Part shown: in pieces, positions 7,150 to 16,300 of the stretch
Layout of the letters: every line of letters starts with the position of its first letter
Numbering within the stretch: the first letter of the stretch is position 1
Assembly (NCBI GenBank): GCA_934539585.1
Contig: CAKTCT010000036.1
Coordinates: 1-26,057, forward strand
Reading direction: 5' to 3'
Origin: an uncultured Oscillospiraceae bacterium
Lineage (GTDB): Bacteria; Bacillota; Clostridia; Oscillospirales; Ruminococcaceae
Length of the DNA stretch: 26,057 nt
The notes under the pieces: model-generated
The model's input: the letters and a program-made list of their open reading frames with translations, nothing else
What the model was told of the DNA's origin: nothing
Databases searched by the model: none
Made by a program: the position numbers and the translations under genes

Positions 7150-8145
7150 ATGAACGACCTGACTTACCTGACCAGCCACTACGACGAAAAGATCCGCCGG
7201 ATCAAAGAGACCGGCGCGCCACTGAACTTCATCTTCATCACCGACATGCACAACCGCCTGAACCAGCGGGCCGTAAAAAGCGCCCCCGGACAGTACGAGC
7301 TGGCGGCCAACGCCATCCGTTCCATGCAGTACATCCTGGACCGCTGCCCGGAGATCTCCTTTGTGGTCAGCGGCGGGGACATCGGCAACGACTACGACCC
7401 GGACCCGGCCAAAATGCGGGCCTCCCACCAGGAGGTCATGGACGCGCTGTACGGCCTTTCGGTGCCGGTCCACTGCGTCATCGGCAACCACGACGACGGC
7501 ATCGGCAACTCCCTGGACCGGGGGAACAGGAACATCCGGGAGGTGGGCATTTTCCCCGAGGAAATGCACGCCCTCTGCATGAAATACAGCCCCACCAAGG
7601 AAAACTACTATTATATCGACGACCCGAAGCTCCCCTACCGCTTTGTCTTTCTAAACACCAGCGACAAGGCGTACTTTGCCGACCTGGAGGAAAAGGAGCC
7701 CTTCGGCTGGCGGCTGGAGGCTTCCAACAGGCAGGCGGAGTGGCTGGAAGGAGACGCCCTGAAAACCGACCGGGAGATTTTCATCTTCAGCCATTCTCCC
7801 ATCCACAACGCGGGGATTTTCGGCAGCGAGGGGATGCCCCTGGGGATCAAGCCCTACGACGACCTGTTCAACGGGCCCCGCATCTACTACGCCATCAAGC
7901 ACTGCCCCCAAGTGCGGGCCATGATCGCGGGCCACGTGCATTACGACAACCTGCTTTACGACGATCGGATCCTGTCCATCACCTCCCTTTGCTCCTTTGT
8001 CCAGGAGTGGGCCCCGGGCTGCCCCAAGCGGGAGTTCGGCACCATTACCGAAACGGCCTTCGACGTCTTTTCCGTCACCGAGGAAAAGCTGGTCATCACC
8101 CGTTTCGGCGCGGGGGAGGACCGGGTGGGGACTTTTCTGCGGTAA
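7150..8145 (+). CDS. Calcineurin-like metallophosphoesterase
   Basis: A 331-residue hydrolase with all the metal-binding blocks of the family in order: ITDMHN (D32, H34), SGGDIGND (about 75-82), GNHDD (about 112-116), a conserved His block SHSP (about 214-217) and GHVH (about 261-264). No signal peptide or membrane segment is seen, so it is cytoplasmic. An ATG at 7114 overlaps the regulator stop codon, but its nearest GGAGG is 17 bases away. The ATG at 7150 has GGAG six bases upstream and is chosen. Its place as last gene of the importer operon suggests it acts on the imported compound or a derivative (a phosphomonoester or phosphodiester), but the substrate is unknown. Confidence 0.9.
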   Translation: MNDLTYLTSHYDEKIRRIKETGAPLNFIFITDMHNRLNQRAVKSAPGQYELAANAIRSMQYILDRCPEISFVVSGGDIGNDYDPDPAKMRASHQEVMDALYGLSVPVHCVIGNHDDGIGNSLDRGNRNIREVGIFPEEMHALCMKYSPTKENYYYIDDPKLPYRFVFLNTSDKAYFADLEEKEPFGWRLEASNRQAEWLEGDALKTDREIFIFSHSPIHNAGIFGSEGMPLGIKPYDDLFNGPRIYYAIKHCPQVRAMIAGHVHYDNLLYDDRILSITSLCSFVQEWAPGCPKREFGTITETAFDVFSVTEEKLVITRFGAGEDRVGTFLR

Positions 8146-8161
8146 GCTGCGAAAAACGGCG

Positions 8162-8194
8162 TCCGGGCCCTTTCTGGGGCCCGGATTTTGCTTT
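8162..8194 (+). terminator. Rho-independent terminator of the importer operon
   Basis: TCCGGGCCC (8162-8170) pairs with GGGCCCGGA (8177-8185) over a 6-nt loop, followed by TTTTGCTTTG. It lies 17 bp after the phosphoesterase stop codon. Confidence 0.85.
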
Positions 8195-8218
8195 GCCCGG
8201 AAAAAGTCCCCGCCCATC

Positions 8219-8247
8219 TTGCTATCCGCCCAAGGATTTGGTATAAT
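8219..8247 (+). promoter_or_regulatory. Strong sigma-A promoter of the Lrp-aminotransferase operon
   Basis: TTGCTA (8219-8224), a 17-bp spacer and a perfect TATAAT (8242-8247). It follows the terminator directly and gives a leader of about 60 nt before the regulator gene. Confidence 0.85.
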
Positions 8248-8315
8248 AAAACCATGTATACCGTTCCGGCGAAAGACCCGGAACCGGGAAAACCCACTGT
8301 AAGGAGTGACAGGTT

Positions 8316-8798
8316 ATGATGGATCGGCTGTTGCAGCTTTTGAACGACGACGCCCGGACCGACGCCCGGGACCTGGCGGTGATGCTGGGCATCACCGAGG
8401 AGGAGGTCCGGAAAAAAATCGCCGCCTATGAGGCCCAGGGGGTCATCCGGGGCTATAAGCCCCTGCTGGACTACGAAAAGATTGACACCCAGTACGTGGA
8501 GGCGGTCATCGAAATCCGGGTGACGCCCAAAAAGGACTTCGGCTTTGAGGAGATCGCCCAGAAGATCAGCGGCTACCATGAGGTGGACAGCGTCTACCTC
8601 ATGAGCGGCGGCTACGACCTCCACGTGGAGGTGGTGGGAAAGACCTTCAAGGATGTGGCCCTGTTCGTCTCCCACCGGCTGGCGCCTCTGGACGGCGTGG
8701 TCTCCACGGCCACCCACTTTGTCCTCTCCCGGTACAAGGACCGGGGCGTGATCATCTCCGGGCCGGTCCAGGATGAAAGGGGCAACGTATCGCTGTGA
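8316..8798 (+). CDS. Lrp/AsnC-family transcriptional regulator
   Basis: A 160-residue protein with an N-terminal winged helix-turn-helix (DARDLAVMLGITEEEVRKKI, about 18-37) and a C-terminal RAM-type ligand-sensing domain (about 60-140, including SGGYDLHVEVVG). Lrp/AsnC proteins sense amino acids and often control the neighbouring aminotransferase or transport gene. AAGGAG lies about ten bases before the ATG. A second ATG directly follows the first, so the start is uncertain by one codon. Its stop overlaps the start of the aminotransferase, so the two are translationally coupled. It may autoregulate from the promoter at 8219-8247. Confidence 0.92.
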   Translation: MMDRLLQLLNDDARTDARDLAVMLGITEEEVRKKIAAYEAQGVIRGYKPLLDYEKIDTQYVEAVIEIRVTPKKDFGFEEIAQKISGYHEVDSVYLMSGGYDLHVEVVGKTFKDVALFVSHRLAPLDGVVSTATHFVLSRYKDRGVIISGPVQDERGNVSL

Positions 8799-9970
8799 TA
8801 GAAATTGAGAAAAAGCTGTCCGACCGGGCCGTGGCCCTGAAGCCCTCCGGCATCCGGCGGTTCTTCGACATCGCCAACGAAATGGATGGGGTTATCTCCC
8901 TGGGCGTGGGCGAGCCGGATTTCAAGACCCCCTACTCCGTCCGCCGGGCGGGCATCGAGAATTTACAGTCCGGCAAGACCGGCTACTCCGCCAACACCGG
9001 GCTCATCGAGCTGCGGCGGGCCATCTGCCGGTATCTGGAGCGGAAATTTTCCCTTTCCTACGACCCAAAGAAGGAGGTCATCGTCACCGTGGGCGGCTCC
9101 GAGGCCATTGACCTGGCCATCCGGGCCTTCCTGAACCCCGGCGACGAGGTGCTGATCCCGGAGCCGTGCTTTGTCTGCTACGACCCCATCGTCCGGCTCA
9201 CCGACGGCGTGCCCGTGGCCATCCCCACCTCCGCAGAGGACCACTTCCGCCTGACCCCGGAAAAGCTGGAGGCCGCCATCACCCCGAAGACCAAGCTGCT
9301 GGTCCTGCCCTACCCCAACAACCCCACCGGCGGCGTCATGCGGAAGGAGCACCTGGAGGCCATCGCCGAGGTGATCAGACGCCACGACCTCATCGTCCTT
9401 TCCGATGAAATTTACGCGGAGCTTACCTACAACGGCCGCCACGTCTCCATCGCCTCCCTTCCCGGGATGAAGGAGCGGACCATCGTGGTCAACGGCTTCT
9501 CCAAGACCTTCGCCATGACCGGCTGGCGGCTGGGATACGCCGCGGGTCCGGCCGCCGCCGTCAAGCAGATGACAAAAATCCACCAGTACGCCATCATGTG
9601 CGCCCCCACCACCTCCCAGTTCGCCGCCATCGAGGCGTTGGACAACTGCGAGGAGAACATCTGTCAGATGCGGGAGGAGTATAACTCCCGGCGGCGGTAT
9701 ATCGTGGACGCCTTCAACCGCATCGGCCTGCCCACCTTCGAGCCGGAGGGGGCCTTCTATATCTTCCCCTGCATCAAATCCACCGGCCTTTCGTCGGAGG
9801 ACTTCTGCGAGCAGCTCCTGTACAGCAAGCGGGTGGCCGTGGTCCCCGGCGACGCCTTCGGGGCCAGCGGAGAGGGGTACGTTCGGGTGTCCTATTCCTA
9901 TTCCGTGAAGCACATCACCGAGGCTGTCCGCCGCATCGAAGCCTTTTTGCAGGAATTGAAGGAGAAATGA
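8795..9970 (+). CDS. PLP-dependent class I/II aminotransferase
   Basis: A 391-residue fold-type I enzyme. Visible marks are SLGVGEPDF near the N-terminus, PYPNNPTGGV (substrate/PLP region), LSDEIYAEL (Asp that contacts the pyridine nitrogen), the Schiff-base Lys at about 237 in GFSKTFAMTGWRLGY, and a C-terminal Arg in GYVRVSYS that binds the substrate carboxylate. The profile fits the aspartate/aromatic aminotransferase (PatA-like) group. It starts at a GTG whose last two bases are shared with the TGA of the regulator. The Lrp pairing suggests amino-acid-responsive expression. The exact amino donor cannot be read from sequence. Confidence 0.93.
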   Translation: MIEIEKKLSDRAVALKPSGIRRFFDIANEMDGVISLGVGEPDFKTPYSVRRAGIENLQSGKTGYSANTGLIELRRAICRYLERKFSLSYDPKKEVIVTVGGSEAIDLAIRAFLNPGDEVLIPEPCFVCYDPIVRLTDGVPVAIPTSAEDHFRLTPEKLEAAITPKTKLLVLPYPNNPTGGVMRKEHLEAIAEVIRRHDLIVLSDEIYAELTYNGRHVSIASLPGMKERTIVVNGFSKTFAMTGWRLGYAAGPAAAVKQMTKIHQYAIMCAPTTSQFAAIEALDNCEENICQMREEYNSRRRYIVDAFNRIGLPTFEPEGAFYIFPCIKSTGLSSEDFCEQLLYSKRVAVVPGDAFGASGEGYVRVSYSYSVKHITEAVRRIEAFLQELKEK

Positions 9971-9971
9971 C

Positions 9972-11105
9972 ATGATTTCCGTACAGACCACCCTTTCCTA
10001 TGACAGGGAGACCGTTCAGGCGGCGGTGGACCGCCACTTCGACCTCCTGGACCTGGACCGGCTGATCCCCAGGGAAGGGAAGATCACCGTGAAGCCCAAT
10101 CTTCTCATGAAGCGGCGTCCCGAGGACGGCACCACCGCCCACCCCTCCCTGGTGGAGGCGGTGATCCGCCGGGTGCAGAAGGTGTCCGACGCCCAGATCA
10201 CCATTGCCGACTCCCCCGGCGGCCCCTTTACCCGGGCGGCCCTGGAGGGCATCTACAAAGCCTCCGGCATGGAGGAGGTGGCCCGGCGGACCGGGGCGGT
10301 CCTCAACTACGACACCGGCTCCACCCACGTCCCCCATCCGGAGGGGGAGCTCTGCAAAGCCTTCGACCTCATCAATCCCATTGCCGGGGCGGACTTCATC
10401 ATTTCCATCTGCAAGCTGAAAAGCCACTGCATGACCGGCCTTTCCGGCGGGGTGAAGAACCTTTTCGGCTGCATCCCCGGGCTGACCAAGCCGGAGTTCC
10501 ACTGGCGCTACCCCCAGGAGCGGGACTTCTGCGGGATGCTTTTGGACCTCTGCGGCACGGTGAAGCCGGGCATCACCTTTGTGGACGCCGTGGTGTCCAT
10601 GGAGGGCGATGGCCCCTCCTCCGGCGACCTTCGGCAGACGGACATGACCCTCTGCGCCACCAACCCCTATGAGCTGGACCTGGTGCTGACAAAGGTCATC
10701 GGCCGGCAGCCGGAGGACATCCCTCTGGTGGACTGCGCCCGGGAGCGGGGGCTGTGTCCCAGCTCCGCCGACGGGGTGGAGCTCTGCGGCGACCCTTTGC
10801 GGACCTTTGCCGACTTCAGAATGCCCCGGTCCCGGACGGTGGACTTTGTGTCCAGCATCCCCAGGCCCCTCCGGGGCATCTGCGAGCCCATTATCCGGCG
10901 GTACCTGACGCCCCGGCCCAAGGTGCTGAAAAATAAGTGCGTGGGCTGCGGCAAGTGCGCCGAAAGCTGCCCCGCCCACACCATCGCCATTGTGGACCGG
11001 AAAGCCTGCATCGACCGGAGCAAGTGCATCCGCTGCTACTGCTGCCACGAGATGTGTCCCATCCACGCCATCCAGGTCAAGCGCAGCAGGCTTTTGAAGC
11101 TCTGA
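9972..11105 (+). CDS. DUF362-domain protein with C-terminal 2x[4Fe-4S] ferredoxin domain
   Basis: A 377-residue cytoplasmic protein. The DUF362 region fills residues 1 to about 310, with characteristic blocks KPNLLMKRRPEDGTTAHP, ADSPGG, KLKSHCMTGLSGGVKNLFGC and DAVVSMEGDGP. The end carries two cluster motifs, CVGCGKCAESCP and CIRCYCCHEMCP, which should hold two [4Fe-4S] clusters. The second motif has an additional Cys in its spacing. DUF362 proteins are widespread in anaerobes and their reaction is not established; a redox or electron-transfer role is implied by the clusters. It begins one base after the aminotransferase stop, so the operon context is tight. Confidence 0.92.
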   Translation: MISVQTTLSYDRETVQAAVDRHFDLLDLDRLIPREGKITVKPNLLMKRRPEDGTTAHPSLVEAVIRRVQKVSDAQITIADSPGGPFTRAALEGIYKASGMEEVARRTGAVLNYDTGSTHVPHPEGELCKAFDLINPIAGADFIISICKLKSHCMTGLSGGVKNLFGCIPGLTKPEFHWRYPQERDFCGMLLDLCGTVKPGITFVDAVVSMEGDGPSSGDLRQTDMTLCATNPYELDLVLTKVIGRQPEDIPLVDCARERGLCPSSADGVELCGDPLRTFADFRMPRSRTVDFVSSIPRPLRGICEPIIRRYLTPRPKVLKNKCVGCGKCAESCPAHTIAIVDRKACIDRSKCIRCYCCHEMCPIHAIQVKRSRLLKL

Positions 11106-11118
11106 AAGGGAGGACCTT

Positions 11119-11775
11119 ATGATCGACCGCGTCATCTGGGATTGGAACGGCACCCTGTTGAACGACGTGAACTTAAACTGCGCCCTGATGAACCGGATGC
11201 TCCGGCGGCGGGGGATGCCGGTGATCCCGGACCTAGACCATTACCGGAGGATTTTTCAGTTCCCCATCCGGGAGTACTACCGGGCGGCGGGCTTCGACTT
11301 CCGGAAGGAAAGCTATGAGGCCCTGGCCGCGGAGTACCTGGCGGAATATCCGGAGGAAAGCCTCCGCTGCCCCCTGGCCAAGGGCGCGGCGGAGGCCCTT
11401 ACAGCGTTCCGGGAGGCGGGGATCGCCCAGAGCATCCTCTCCTCGGCGGAATCCGGGTGCCTGGCCCGGCAGCTGGAGCACCTGGGGCTCGCCGGGGCCT
11501 TTGAAAAGGTCCTGGCCCTGGATAACGGCTACGGCGGCGGGAAGATCGAGCTGGGCCGCCGCTGGCTTTCCCAGAGCGGCGCGGACCCCGCCGGTGCGGT
11601 CCTCATCGGGGACACTGACCACGACTGGGAGACGGCCAAAGCCCTGGGCTGCCGCTGCGTCCTCACCGCCGGAGGACACCAGTCCCGGCAGTCGTTGGAA
11701 GCCCTGGGGGTCCCGGTGCTGGACGACCTTTTCGCCGTCCGGGACTGGGTTCTGGCTCAAAAGGAGGAAGGCTGA
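11119..11775 (+). CDS. HAD-superfamily hydrolase, phosphoglycolate phosphatase-like
   Basis: A 218-residue HAD enzyme. Motif I is DWNGTLLND with the nucleophile Asp at residue 8; the second acidic position of the usual DxDxT is Asn (residue 10), a variant seen in some members of the family. A cap domain follows (about 20-90). Motif II is the LSSAE stretch, motif III the Lys in GGGKIELG, and motif IV GDTDHDWETA. AAAGGGAGG lies before the ATG. The stop overlaps the ispE start by one base. Substrate unknown; housekeeping phosphate-ester clearance is typical. The Asn variant leaves some doubt about turnover rate. Confidence 0.88.
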   Translation: MIDRVIWDWNGTLLNDVNLNCALMNRMLRRRGMPVIPDLDHYRRIFQFPIREYYRAAGFDFRKESYEALAAEYLAEYPEESLRCPLAKGAAEALTAFREAGIAQSILSSAESGCLARQLEHLGLAGAFEKVLALDNGYGGGKIELGRRWLSQSGADPAGAVLIGDTDHDWETAKALGCRCVLTAGGHQSRQSLEALGVPVLDDLFAVRDWVLAQKEEG

Positions 11776-12638
11776 TGGAGCGCGTCTGTCTGAAGGCGGC
11801 GGCAAAGCTCAATTTTTCCCTGGACATCCTGGGGAAGCGCCCCGATGGCTACCACGAAATGGACATGGTCATGCAGACCGTGGACCTTTCCGACGACGTG
11901 GAGCTTTCCCGGGCGGAGGGCATTTCGGTGCTCTCCGATGGCTCCCCCGACGGCCCGGCCAATCTGGCCTGGAAGGCGGCGGAAGCCTTTTTCGCTGCGG
12001 CGGGGATCACCGGCGGCGTTTCCATCCGGCTGACCAAGCGAATCCCCGCCCAGGCGGGAATGGCCGGGGGCAGCGCCGATGCGGCGGCGGTCCTGATCGG
12101 CCTGAACCGGCTCTATAACGCCGGGCTCTCTCCGGAAGCCTTGCGCCGGGCCGGACTTTCCGTGGGGGCCGACGTGGCCTACTGCCTGGTGGGCGGCACC
12201 GCCCGGGTCCGGGGCATGGGGGAGCGGGTGGAGCCCGCCTCTCCGCTCACCGCCGGGTATCTTGCGGTGGTGAAGCCCCCCTTCGGCATCTCCACTGCCG
12301 AAGCCTTCCGCCGGTTCGACCGGGCGGAGGGCCTGACCCACCCGGACAACGCCGCCCTCCTGGCCGCCATGGCCCGGGGGGAGCTGGAAGCCCTGGCCCC
12401 CTTTATGGAAAACGTCCTGGAGCAGTCCGAGGGCAGCCCGGAGGTGGCCCGCATCCGGCAAAAGCTCCTGGACACCGGCGCACTGGCCGCCCGGATGACC
12501 GGCAGCGGCTCGGCGGTGTTCGGGGTCTTCCGGGAGGAATCCGCCGCCCGGCACAGCGCCGCCGCACTGGCCGGGGAGGGGCAGGTCTTTGTGACCCGTC
12601 CGGTCCCCCGGGGCGTGGAGGTCCTCCGGGAAGAATAG
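11775..12638 (+). CDS. ispE: 4-diphosphocytidyl-2-C-methyl-D-erythritol kinase
   Basis: GHMP-family kinase of the MEP (non-mevalonate) isoprenoid pathway. It phosphorylates the 2-hydroxyl of CDP-methylerythritol with ATP. The 287-residue length is normal. Seen: the N-terminal substrate block AAAKLNFSLDILGKRPDGYH, the Gly-rich ATP loop PAQAGMAGGSADAA, the GADVAYCLVGG region with the catalytic Asp, and the C-terminal TGSGSAVFGVF motif. The ATG overlaps the preceding TGA by one base. The gene often neighbours spoIIR and regulators in Clostridia, which fits here. Confidence 0.96.
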   Translation: MERVCLKAAAKLNFSLDILGKRPDGYHEMDMVMQTVDLSDDVELSRAEGISVLSDGSPDGPANLAWKAAEAFFAAAGITGGVSIRLTKRIPAQAGMAGGSADAAAVLIGLNRLYNAGLSPEALRRAGLSVGADVAYCLVGGTARVRGMGERVEPASPLTAGYLAVVKPPFGISTAEAFRRFDRAEGLTHPDNAALLAAMARGELEALAPFMENVLEQSEGSPEVARIRQKLLDTGALAARMTGSGSAVFGVFREESAARHSAAALAGEGQVFVTRPVPRGVEVLREE

Positions 12639-12643
12639 AAACG

Positions 12644-12695
12644 AAAAAGCCGTCCATACTTTTGGTGCAAGACAGCAAAAGGAAGGACGGTTTTT
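12644..12695 (+). terminator. Long hairpin with T-run between ispE and spoIIR; its 3' arm contains the spoIIR Shine-Dalgarno
   Basis: The outer stem is CCGTCC (12650-12655) with GGACGG (12685-12690), and the inner stem is CTTTTG (12659-12664) with CAAAAG (12676-12681). TTTTT follows at 12691-12695, and AAAAA precedes the left arm. It is therefore terminator-like in both directions. The spoIIR ATG starts directly after the T-run. The likely Shine-Dalgarno (AAGGAAGGA, about 12679-12687) is partly inside the stem, so the structure could also limit translation. Confidence 0.7.
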
Positions 12696-13343
12696 ATGAA
12701 GATTTTGCCTTGCCGGGAGGACCGGCGGCTCCGGCGGATAGTGCTGACGGTGGCCCTGGCCTTTCTCCTGGGAATTTTCCTGGACAGCTTCTCGGTCTTT
12801 CACCGGGAGTGCGCCCAGGTCCGGCAGGAGGTGCTGCGGCTCCACGTCCTGGCCAACTCCGACAGTCCGGAGGACCAGGCGCTGAAGCTCCGGGTCCGGG
12901 ACCGGATATTGGCGGAGACCGGGGACGCCTTTGACCGGGCGGACAGCCTTTCCGACGCCAGGGAAACGGCGGCCCGGAGCCTCTCCGCCGTGGAGCGGGC
13001 CGCCCGGGCGGCTCTGGACGAGGCGGGCTCCGGGGAGCCAGTCCGGGCGGAGGTGGTCCGGATGTTTTTCGACACCCGGGTCTACGACGGCTTCACCATG
13101 CCCGCCGGGTGGTACGACGCTCTGCGGGTGGTCATCGGGGAGGGGAAGGGCCATAACTGGTGGTGCGTCCTCTACCCGCCCCTGTGCATTTCGGCGGCGG
13201 AGAAGTTGCCGGAGGAGCTCCGGCGGTTTTCGGCGGAGGAACGGGCTCTGCTGGAATCGGAGCCCAGATACGAGGTCCGGTTCTTTTTGGTGGAGCTGGC
13301 GGAAAAGATCGGTATGTGGTTCCGCTCCCGGAAAGGGGGCTGA
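12696..13343 (+). CDS. spoIIR: Stage II sporulation protein R
   Basis: SpoIIR is made in the forespore under sigma-F, is exported, and triggers SpoIIGA to process pro-sigma-E in the mother cell. The 215-residue protein has an N-terminal export/anchor segment (about 13-30), the family block RLHVLANSDSPEDQALKLRV, and the hallmark GKGHNWWCVLYPPLC in the second half. This is the most direct evidence that the organism is a spore former. Its start lies immediately after a terminator-like hairpin. No sigma-F promoter was identified with confidence; it would have to lie within or before the hairpin. Confidence 0.95.
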   Translation: MKILPCREDRRLRRIVLTVALAFLLGIFLDSFSVFHRECAQVRQEVLRLHVLANSDSPEDQALKLRVRDRILAETGDAFDRADSLSDARETAARSLSAVERAARAALDEAGSGEPVRAEVVRMFFDTRVYDGFTMPAGWYDALRVVIGEGKGHNWWCVLYPPLCISAAEKLPEELRRFSAEERALLESEPRYEVRFFLVELAEKIGMWFRSRKGG

Positions 13344-13361
13344 CAGAAAGGAGAGACAGCC

Positions 13362-16300
13362 ATGCTGCGACTCATCGAGGGCGGCGCAAAAACGGGGAAG
13401 TCCACCCGGGTCCGGGAGGAGCTCCTGGCCCTGGCCCGGCAGGAGGACGCCGCGTCGGGAGGGCTGGTCCTCCTGGTGCCGGAGCAGTTTTCCTATGAAA
13501 CGGAGCGGGAATACTTCACCGCCCTGGGCATCCGCAGAGCCGACCGGGTCCGGGTGCTGAGCTTCCAGCGGCTGGCCCAGGAGATTTTCCGGGAGTACGG
13601 CGGCCTGGCGGGGGAGACCGCCGACGATTCCGCCCGGCTCCTGGCCATGAAGCTGGCCCTCCAGGACTGCAAGGGGGAGCTGGCCCTTTACGGCCCCCTG
13701 GTCCGGCGGCCGGATTTCCCCGGCCAGATGGTCCGGGCCATGGCGGAACTGAAACACGCCGCCGTCTCCCCCGACGCCCTGGAGGAAGCCGCCGGGAAGG
13801 CCCAGGGCTTTCTCCGGGACAAGCTGGCGGACCTTTCCCTGATCCGCAATACATATGAAACGCTGCTGGGGGCCCGGTTCCGGGACGACGAGGACGATCT
13901 GGACCGGGCGGCCCAGCTGATCCGGGAGAACCGGTGGTTCGCCGGAAAGGCGGTGTGGCTGGACGGCTTCAAGAGCTTCACCGCTGCCCAGGAGCAGATC
14001 ATCGGCCTGATGCTGGAGCAAAACGCCCAGGTCACGGCGGTCCTTTCCCTGACCTCCGGGGACAGCCGGTTCTCCACCACCGAGGAGACCGCCCGGCGGC
14101 TCCGGACCCTGGCCCGGAAGGCGGGGGCCCGGACCGCCTCCCCGGAGCGGCTGACGGAGCCCCGGGGCTTTGCCGACGATTCCCTCCGGTGGTTCGCGGA
14201 CCAGGCGCTGAAAAACAGTCCTAAGCCCTATCCCGGGGAAAACACCGGGGTCCGCTGCTGCGGGCTCCTCAACGAGTTCGACGAGGCCGCCTTCGCCGCG
14301 GCAGAGCTTCTCCGCCTGGCTAAGGAGGAGGGCTACGCCTATGAGGAAATGGCGGTGCTGGTCCGGGACATGGACCGGTACGCCCCCCTCCTGGAGGCCG
14401 CCCTGGACCGGTACGGCGTGCCCTATTACATGGACCGGGTGGAGAGCATCGCCGTCATGCCCCTGACGCGGTTCCTGCTCCACGCCGTCGGGGCCCTGGC
14501 CACGGGCTTTGACCGGACGGAGGTGCTGAGCTTCTTAAAGTGCGGCATGACCGGCCTTTCCCTGGAGGAGCTGGACGCCTTCGAGGGCTATTCCTACGTC
14601 TGGAACATCAGCGGCGACGGATTTTTCACTCCCTTCCGCCAGAATCCCGCCGGATACGCCCCCCGGGAGATGTCCGCCCGGGAGCAGGAGGAGCTGGCCC
14701 GGGCCGAAAAGGTCCGGGAGCTTTGCTGCGGCCTGTTGTCCGGGTTCCGCCGGGACGGGGAGGAGACCTCCTGGCCCCAGGCAGCCTACCGGCTCCTTCT
14801 GGGCCTGGAGCTGCCGGAGCGGATGTCCGGCTGGATTCAGGAGCGGCGGCGGCAAGGCCGCCAGAAGGACGCCGACGACCTGGAGCGGACCTGGTCGGCG
14901 GTGATGGAGCTTCTGAACACCATGGAAACCATGCTCACCGGCCAGAAGCTCACCCCCCGGGAGTTCCGGGACCTGTTTGCCGTCTGCGCCGAAGGGTGCA
15001 GCCTGGGCCGCATCCCCCAGACCCTGGACAGCGTCCAGGTGGGCGGCGCGGACCGGGTCCGGGTGGCCGGGAAGAAGGCCGTCCTCCTGCTGGGGGCCAA
15101 CGAAGGGGAGTTCCCCCTGCTGCCCTCGTCGGAGGGGGTCTTTACCGACAAGGAGCGGGAGGAGCTGGCCGCCCTGGGTCTGGAGCTCACCGGCAATCAG
15201 GAGGAGCGCATCCTGGAGGAGCGCTTCGTGGCCTGGCAGGCCCTGTCCTGCCCCTCGGAGCGGCTGACGGTGGTTTACTCCCTGGGGGACATCGCCGGAA
15301 AGCCCCGGTACCCCTCGGCCCTGGTGTCCTCCTTCCGAGAAATTTTCCCGGATACCCCGGTGAAAGGCCCCGGCAGCTTCCCGCCGGAGTTCTTCTGCCG
15401 CACCCCCCGGACCGCCTTTCTCCAATACGTCCGCAGCTGCACCGACCGGACGGTCTTCACCGCCTCCGCCCGGGCGTTTCTGGAGGAGACCGGCTGGCAG
15501 GACCGGCTCTCCCGGCTGGACGAGACCCTGGAGCGGGACCGGTTCCGCCTCAAGGACCCGGCCCTGGCCCGGGAGCTCTTCGGCGGCGCGCTGCGGATCT
15601 CTCCTACCCAGATCGAAAGGTTCTACGCCTGTCGGTTCCAGTACTTCTGCCAGTACGGCCTCCGCCTCAAGGCCCGGACCCGGGCGGAGCTGAACCGCCT
15701 TTCCCGGGGCAGCGTCCTCCATTTCCTTCTGGAACGGGTCCTCTCCGGGGACTACGGCGACTTCCTGGGCTTTTCCGATCCGGAGCTGAAGGACCTGCTG
15801 GACCGGCTCCTTCTGGAATATCTGGAGCAGGCCATGGGCGGCGCCCAGGAGAAAAGCCGCCAGTTCCTCTACTACTACCGCCGGATGAGCACGGCGGCCC
15901 TGGGCGTTTTCAAGGCGCTCCGGGCGGAGTTCGCCCAGACCCGGTTCGTGGTGGCCGGCCTGGAGGAGCCGGTGGGCGACGGCGGGAAGATTCCCCCTCT
16001 CACCGTCCGGGTGGACGACCGGACCACCGTGACCGTGGAGGGCAAGATCGACCGGGTGGACCTTTTCCGGGACGGAAAGGAAAACTACGTCCGGATCGTG
16101 GACTACAAATCCGGCGGCAAGGAGTTCCAGCTGGACGCCATGGCCCAGGGCCTGAACCTCCAGATGCTCCTCTACCTCTTTGCCCTGTGGAAAAACGGCC
16201 GGGGCGAGTACGAAAACGCCACCCCGGCGGGCATCCTCTACATGCCTGCCGGAGCGGTGAAGCCCGACCTCCCCCGAAACGCCGGGGAGCAGGAGCAGCA

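Noticed and set aside
11757..14483. Antisense frame of 908 codons opposite ispE, spoIIR and addB
   Set aside because: Crosses three real genes and a terminator, with proline/glycine-rich composition typical of shadow frames.
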